Positions 5,180 through 9,289 of a DNA stretch of 9,289 nucleotides are shown here, piece after piece (the first letter of the stretch is position 1; every line of letters starts with the position of its first letter). The position numbers were made by a program, and so were the translations under genes. The notes beneath the pieces are model-generated. The model did not search any database and was not told where the DNA came from. It worked only from the letters and a program-made list of their open reading frames with translations. Origin of the DNA: Candidatus Omnitrophota bacterium (lineage in GTDB: Bacteria; Omnitrophota; Gorgyraeia; Gygaellales; Profunditerraquicolaceae); the NCBI GenBank assembly GCA_018818365.1, contig JAHISH010000150.1, positions 1 through 9,289 of the forward strand, written 5' to 3'.

Positions 5180-7788
5180 ACGGGCCTCCTTGCCTTGGTC
5201 AATAACTCGTCGGTCGTCATTGCGTCGTCGGGAAAAACCGCATTCCCCGCATAAACCCCTACTCCTTCAGGAAGCTTTTGTTGAGAAATAAATTCTTCTA
5301 ACGTCTTCGCCAATCGGCGGCTAATGCCTACGGCAGACTCTTTATCGCAACCGGGAAGGAGTACTGCAATCCCAGTATGGTCATCAAATACGATATCCCC
5401 GCTACGGCGTAGACCCTCTGCCACCACCTCTTTGGCCTCCTGCAAAAGCACGCGCAATCGTTCCTGGGGGATAGAAGAGAACTCCCGTAACGAGAAGATA
5501 ATAAGCGAAAGCGTGATATCTTGTTTCTTTGCCTCGGCGATCGAGCTCTCCACACTCTCCTTGAATGCCTCTTCCAAGGTATAGTGGGGCAATAGAAAGG
5601 TAAACTCTGAACCTTTTCCTAAGATACTCTCCCCCCGGATCTCCCCCTTATGCATCTGGACGATCGCCTGGGCGATTGAAAGGCCAAGCCCGGTGCCTTT
5701 TTCTCCGGGTCCGGCGACCCTATCAAACTGTTGGAACTTCTGGAATAATTTTGGCATATCTACCTCAGAGATCCCCGGACCGGTATCAATAATACGGCAC
5801 TCGATCTGGGTATCCGTATCCCGTACAGAGACCTCAACAGTACCCTGCTTGATGAACTTAACCGCGTTACCGATAAGATTGGTCAGTACCTGGCTGATAC
5901 GGTCAGGATCAACATACGCAGTAACCTGTGGAGCCGCCGAGGAACAATTCAAAACAATCCCTTTTGCGCGGGCCAATGCTTCAAAAGAATTCACCACCCC
6001 ACAGAGTACTGCGGAGAAATCCACAAATTGTTTCTTTAATACTACTCTTCCTGCTTCGATCTTGGAGATATCCAAGAGTTCATTGATCAGGCGCGCCAGG
6101 CGGTCGATATTGTCTTTGGCGGTGTTGAGAATCTGATTCTGTTTGGCATTAAGTTCTCCGGGGATCCTATCCAGCACCAACGCAATCCCTTCTTTGGTAA
6201 TTGAAAGCGGGGTGCGCAACTCATGGGAGACAGTCGAGACGAACTCTGATTTAAGCTGATCGAGCCTCTGAAGCTCCCGATTCTTCTTCTCCAAATCCTC
6301 CTTTGCCAAGGCAAGCTTCTCTTCTGCCTCCTTACGCAAGGTAATATCCTCTGCAACCTTAATGTAATGGGTAACCACTCCATCAGGAGAACGGATCGTA
6401 GAAATTGACGCGGCTTCCCAGAAAAAAGAACCATTCTTTCTCTTATTATGGAACTGGCCCCTCCACTCTCTTCCGAGAGAAATCTCCTGCCACATCTGAC
6501 GGTATACTTCAAAAGGCAGATCCCCCGATTTTAAGATCCTCGGATTCTTTCCTTTGACCTCTTCAAGGGAAAAGCCGGTCACCTGAGTAAACTTTGGGTT
6601 GATATATTCGATCTTGCCGTGGGGGTCAGTAATCATCACCACTGCAGGGCTCTGCTCTACTGCCTGTGTCAGATTGCGCAATTGCCGCGTCTGCTCCTCT
6701 ACCAGCCGCTTAATCTGTATATCCCTTCTTAAGAGACTATAAAGGAAGATAACAAGAAAACAAGTGATGAGAATCCCGGTAATAAGAATAACTCTAGATT
6801 GCCAGAGACGGTGGCCGGAAAAAAAAGACCTGGTCGGCAAGAACAATAAGCCCCACTCCTGCATTCCCAGAGATACTATCCTGGAAAAATGAATTCCGCG
6901 TGTAATTTTTTTCATAGCCTCTTCGGAGAATTCAGCAGAGAAGGCGTTGCCACTTTTGCCTTCGAATTCCTTGGAGCCATAAAACCACAATAGATCCCTA
7001 TTCTGAGGCCCCAGGTCATAGAGATAAAGAATAATACCGCTGTAATCTAAGGGGCGCAGGCAGCTTTCTACCGTCCTTCCAATCCAGAATAATACCGAGA
7101 CATACCCTCGAAGATACTGACGGCGATCTTCAATAGTAGGATTATCTTGAATTTCGTCGCCGTATACCGGAAAGAAGAGACGGCAGCCATAATCATCACT
7201 CCGACCCCTAAGAAGCTTAATACGCTCACTCATCACCACTTCCCCGCTGTCACGCGCTATGTCCATGGCAGAACGGCGGATACTATTATGCGAAATATCA
7301 AGTCCTAAGAAAAAGCTGTTTTCTTCCAGGGGCTCCACAAACTCGGTAAAGAAGTACTCATCGGCTGGCTTTAGAAGATTCCTTTGACCTTCTTCGTCCA
7401 TCTCTTCAAGACGGATATCGCCGAATCCGTCTTTTTGTAAACGCTCCGCAAAATCCTCTATGCCGGAACTTGCCACGCGAGGCATCCAGCTGACCGCCAC
7501 TATATTGGGATTTTGCCGCAACATCACCCGGGTAAAGATCTTAAACTCTTCCCGCGACACCTCTGTACTGGCATTAAAGAAACTGCCTATGGCCCGCAGG
7601 ACATTGAAGTTCTGGACTAAGGCATCTTCTATAATCTCTCCGTGGCCTCGCGCACTCGCGGTAAATTCTTCCTGCCGGCGTTGCCACTCTGCAGTACGGA
7701 ACAAGAAGAATGCGACACTCGAGAGAGATATCCCCAGCAAAAAGATTATGAGAAGCGGAAGATAAGGATGGAAATTCGTCTTTTTCAT
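5176..7788 (-). CDS. Membrane sensor histidine kinase, CHASE1-PAS-HisKA-HATPase with degenerate GGDEF-like tail
   Basis: This 870-residue protein has a helix at 10-30, then an extracytoplasmic domain to about 332. That domain has CHASE1 hallmarks: RQNPNIVAVSWMPRV at 91-105, EYFFTEFVEPLEEN at 144-157, FLGLDI, and RRSAMDIARDSGE at 171-183. A second helix lies at about 333-353. The cytoplasmic part holds a PAS domain at about 370-485 (AVVMITDPHGKIEYINPKF), a short coiled coil (485-512), a HisKA domain with H522 in SHELRTP, and a HATPase domain. The ATPase has N641 in NLIGNAVKF, DTGPG at 668-672 and GTGLGLS at 698-704. All catalytic motifs are intact. Residues 735-870 look like a GGDEF fold without its catalytic motif. 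The kinase probably senses a small periplasmic ligand and phosphorylates the receivers encoded next. It is the first gene of the operon. The ATG at 7788 has no clear Shine-Dalgarno sequence, but the hydrophobic N-terminus supports it. Confidence 0.95.
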   Translation of the reverse strand: MKKTNFHPYLPLLIIFLLGISLSSVAFFLFRTAEWQRRQEEFTASARGHGEIIEDALVQNFNVLRAIGSFFNASTEVSREEFKIFTRVMLRQNPNIVAVSWMPRVASSGIEDFAERLQKDGFGDIRLEEMDEEGQRNLLKPADEYFFTEFVEPLEENSFFLGLDISHNSIRRSAMDIARDSGEVVMSERIKLLRGRSDDYGCRLFFPVYGDEIQDNPTIEDRRQYLRGYVSVLFWIGRTVESCLRPLDYSGIILYLYDLGPQNRDLLWFYGSKEFEGKSGNAFSAEFSEEAMKKITRGIHFSRIVSLGMQEWGLLFLPTRSFFSGHRLWQSRVILITGILITCFLVIFLYSLLRRDIQIKRLVEEQTRQLRNLTQAVEQSPAVVMITDPHGKIEYINPKFTQVTGFSLEEVKGKNPRILKSGDLPFEVYRQMWQEISLGREWRGQFHNKRKNGSFFWEAASISTIRSPDGVVTHYIKVAEDITLRKEAEEKLALAKEDLEKKNRELQRLDQLKSEFVSTVSHELRTPLSITKEGIALVLDRIPGELNAKQNQILNTAKDNIDRLARLINELLDISKIEAGRVVLKKQFVDFSAVLCGVVNSFEALARAKGIVLNCSSAAPQVTAYVDPDRISQVLTNLIGNAVKFIKQGTVEVSVRDTDTQIECRIIDTGPGISEVDMPKLFQKFQQFDRVAGPGEKGTGLGLSIAQAIVQMHKGEIRGESILGKGSEFTFLLPHYTLEEAFKESVESSIAEAKKQDITLSLIIFSLREFSSIPQERLRVLLQEAKEVVAEGLRRSGDIVFDDHTGIAVLLPGCDKESAVGISRRLAKTLEEFISQQKLPEGVGVYAGNAVFPDDAMTTDELLTKARRPV
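5185..5191 (-). promoter_or_regulatory. Strong ribosome binding site of the first receiver gene
   Basis: AAGGAGG lies five bases before the ATG at 5179, within the last codons of the kinase gene. It fixes the start that overlaps the kinase stop as ATGA. Confidence 0.75.
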
Positions 7789-7800
7789 TTGCGTGAAGGA

Positions 7801-7812
7801 AATAACCTTATT
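7801..7812. repeat. Short palindrome in the leader of the kinase-pilus operon
   Basis: AATAACCTTATT is a 5-bp inverted repeat around a two-base centre. It lies between the candidate -10 box and the start codon of the minus-strand kinase, near the expected transcription start. It could be an operator, but it is AT-rich and short and may be chance. Confidence 0.3.
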
Positions 7813-7819
7813 TTTTCTT

Positions 7820-7847
7820 ATTCTAACATAATCAGGAGGTTATGCAA
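7820..7847 (-). promoter_or_regulatory. Candidate sigma-70 promoter of the kinase-receiver-pilus operon
   Basis: Read on the minus strand, TTGCAT (7842-7847) is separated by 16 bases from TAGAAT (7820-7825). Transcription would start near 7813, giving a leader of about 25 bases to the ATG at 7788. This is the only good match I see in the 135-base divergent region for this direction. The box sequences are visible; promoter activity is inferred. Confidence 0.55.
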
Positions 7848-7866
7848 TATCTAAATGAATGATTAT
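7828..7866. repeat. Inverted repeat centred between the divergent promoters
   Basis: ATAATCA at 7828-7834 is the reverse complement of TGATTAT at 7860-7866, with 25 bases between. Its centre falls at about 7847, so it spans the minus-strand -35 box and stops just before the plus-strand -35 box. It could be a pair of operator half-sites serving both promoters. The arms are short and AT-rich, so chance is possible. Confidence 0.3.
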
Positions 7867-7867
7867 A

Positions 7868-7896
7868 TTGACTTCTTGCGCCTTAGGTTGTAGGAT
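7868..7896 (+). promoter_or_regulatory. Candidate sigma-70 promoter of the plus-strand kinase
   Basis: TTGACT (7868-7873) is followed after 17 bases by TAGGAT (7891-7896), close to the consensus arrangement. TATAAA at 7901-7906 is an alternative -10 with a longer spacing. The leader would be about 20 bases. A GGAG (7917-7920) only three bases before the ATG at 7924 is the likely ribosome binding site. Confidence 0.6.
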
Positions 7897-7923
7897 AAAG
7901 TATAAAGAGACACCTTGGAGAGA

Positions 7924-9289
7924 ATGAAGAAAAAGACTGCGCAAAAAAAACACCTCACTCATACACCCCCCCCCTCGTATGCCTCCCTGCTTAAACTCTT
8001 TGCTGACTTCATGGATAATGTGCCTGATGTAATCTACTTCAAGGACCGCAAAGGCAGATTGCTCTTTGTTAATCATGCGCATGCCAAAGGCCTGGGATTG
8101 AAACCAAGCCAAGTAGTGGGAAAATCTGATTTTGACTTTTTCCCTAAGAAAAAAGCCCTCAAGATGGCCAAGGATGACGCCCATGTACTCTCAACCGGCA
8201 AACCGATCATCGATAAGATCGAACGCGCAACACGTGCTGACGGCATCGATAATTATTCCAGCACCACCAAAATACCCCGTTTTGACGATAAGGGCCGCGT
8301 CATTGGGTTAATGGGAATCACCCGAGACATCACCCACCGTATGCAGATTAAGAGACTCCAGGAAGAAAAAGACCAGATCGAACGTAAGCTCAAAGCACTT
8401 GAAGACTTAAGCAAGATGAAATCGGAATTTGTCTCCATCGTTTCCCATGAATTACGCACTCCCCTGGCGATTATCAAGGAAGCGACGATGTTAATATCCG
8501 ACGGAATAGCCGGATCCGTCAACGAGAAACAAAAGAATCTTTTGGCCAAGGCACAGGAGAATATCGAACGCCTGCGCCGTATAATCGAAGATCTGCTTGA
8601 CGTCTCTAGAATCGAAAAAGGAACGATGAAACTACGTTATTCGCTGGTCAATCTTAACGAATTAATAAAAGATTCTTCGGAGTTCTTCAAGAAAAGATCT
8701 GAAGAACGTTTCATTGACTTAAGCTGCCACCTCCCCCGCGAACAGCTCAATATCTTTATCGACGCCGAGAAAATCGTCCAGGTCCTCTCCAACCTACTGA
8801 ATAATGCCCTGAAGTTCTCTGAAGAAAACGGAAAGATAAAAATCGAAGTGCAGATATTGGAGAACAAAATACGCATCGGCATCATTGATACCGGCATAGG
8901 AATCGCAGAACGAGACATCTCTCGTCTCTTTAATAAATTCGTGCAGGTCACCAAGAAAATAGGGATACAGCGTCAAGGCCTGGGATTAGGATTAGCGATC
9001 GCCAGGGACCTGGTTGAGAAACACGGCGGAGAAATCTGGGTAGAATCAAAACTGGGGGTAGGGACTAAATTCTACTTTACCCTTCCGCGTCTTTACACGA
9101 CCCGCCTCTTGGATACGAAAGTACGTGAAAGGATAAATTTTTACTTAGACAAGAATATGCCGCTATACCTGATCAATATCTCAATCATTAACTTCGAAGA
9201 TTTCAGGGATCGCACTACTATTACTCTCGCAAAAGACCTGCGAGAGCTGATCCAACAATCCTGCTTTAATTTTAACCAACAAGAAAAAA
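7924..9289 (+). CDS. Soluble PAS sensor histidine kinase with a GGDEF-like tail (cut by right edge)
   Basis: The 455 visible codons start at ATG 7924, and the frame has no stop before the window ends. An in-frame TAA at 7903-7905 limits the start. There is no membrane segment or signal peptide, so it is probably cytoplasmic. A PAS domain covers about 30-138 (DNVPDVIYFKDRKGRLLFVN, then VGKSDFDFFP, ending GITRDITHRM). A coiled coil covers 139-165. HisKA carries H175 in SHELRTP. The HATPase domain has N294 in LLNNALKF, DTGIG at 322-326 and GLGLGLAIA at 352-360. All catalytic motifs are intact. From about residue 390 the sequence matches the start of the degenerate GGDEF-like tail of the divergent kinase (MPLYLINISIINFEDF here, ITLSLIIFSLREF there). 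The partner receiver is not in view; it might share the receivers of the neighbouring operon. The first 17 codons contain runs of eight A and nine C. Confidence 0.94.
   Translation, partial: MKKKTAQKKHLTHTPPPSYASLLKLFADFMDNVPDVIYFKDRKGRLLFVNHAHAKGLGLKPSQVVGKSDFDFFPKKKALKMAKDDAHVLSTGKPIIDKIERATRADGIDNYSSTTKIPRFDDKGRVIGLMGITRDITHRMQIKRLQEEKDQIERKLKALEDLSKMKSEFVSIVSHELRTPLAIIKEATMLISDGIAGSVNEKQKNLLAKAQENIERLRRIIEDLLDVSRIEKGTMKLRYSLVNLNELIKDSSEFFKKRSEERFIDLSCHLPREQLNIFIDAEKIVQVLSNLLNNALKFSEENGKIKIEVQILENKIRIGIIDTGIGIAERDISRLFNKFVQVTKKIGIQRQGLGLGLAIARDLVEKHGGEIWVESKLGVGTKFYFTLPRLYTTRLLDTKVRERINFYLDKNMPLYLINISIINFEDFRDRTTITLAKDLRELIQQSCFNFNQQEK

Noticed and set aside
5693..6136. A 147-codon plus-strand open frame
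   Set aside because: It is antisense to the HisKA/HATPase region of the kinase; the frame is a by-product of codon usage there.
6087..6512. A 141-codon minus-strand open frame
   Set aside because: It is a different frame of the same strand as the kinase PAS/HisKA region. Its low-complexity, Arg-rich translation has no recognisable motif.
7840..8184. A 114-codon minus-strand open frame over the divergent region
   Set aside because: It would run through both promoters and antisense to the PAS domain of the plus-strand kinase; no ribosome site and no motif.
8253..8954. Minus-strand open frames of 98 and 105 codons
   Set aside because: Both are antisense to the clear HisKA and HATPase motifs of the plus-strand kinase.
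1..9289. CRISPR array, tRNA/rRNA, transposase or attachment site
   Set aside because: I found no regularly spaced repeats, no cloverleaf-like segment and no transposase or integrase motif; coding sequence explains nearly all of the window.

Overview
The window is about 9.3 kb of bacterial chromosome-like DNA. It is gene-dense, with short or overlapping gene junctions and no tRNA, rRNA, CRISPR or mobile element that I can see. The protein styles suggest an uncultured Gram-negative-type lineage, with Omnitrophota or a relative as the best guess. These styles are type IV pilin-like proteins ending in a Gly-Trp-aromatic/Tyr plus TG segment, a TMTC-like membrane protein, and sensor kinases with a degenerate GGDEF-fold tail. 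This taxonomic call is inference from style, not from a marker gene.

Layout. Positions 1-566 (minus) hold the N-terminal 188 codons of a polytopic membrane protein of the TMTC/GT-C type, cut by the left edge. Positions 576-612 hold a minus-strand intrinsic terminator. Positions 654-7788 (minus) form one tightly packed seven-gene operon. Read in the direction of transcription it contains a CHASE1-PAS-HisKA-HATPase membrane sensor kinase, two stand-alone receiver proteins, a PilB/GspE ATPase, a PilC/GspF platform protein, a GspG-like pseudopilin and a type IV pilin-like protein. Positions 7789-7923 are a divergent control region with a good sigma-70-type promoter facing each way. Positions 7924-9289 (plus) hold a second, soluble PAS-HisKA-HATPase kinase, cut by the right edge.

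How it fits together. The operon places signal input (membrane kinase), signal carriers (two CheY-like receivers with no output domain) and a pilus or pseudopilus assembly motor with its subunits in one transcription unit. A reasonable reading, which is inference, is that phosphorylated receivers act by protein contact on the motor or an associated factor, in the style of PilG/PilH, rather than on DNA. The two kinases are related in their catalytic cores. Both continue past the ATPase domain into a region shaped like a GGDEF domain; the complete copy lacks the catalytic GGDEF motif and the metal-binding aspartates. This shared tail and the divergent arrangement are the most unusual part of the window.
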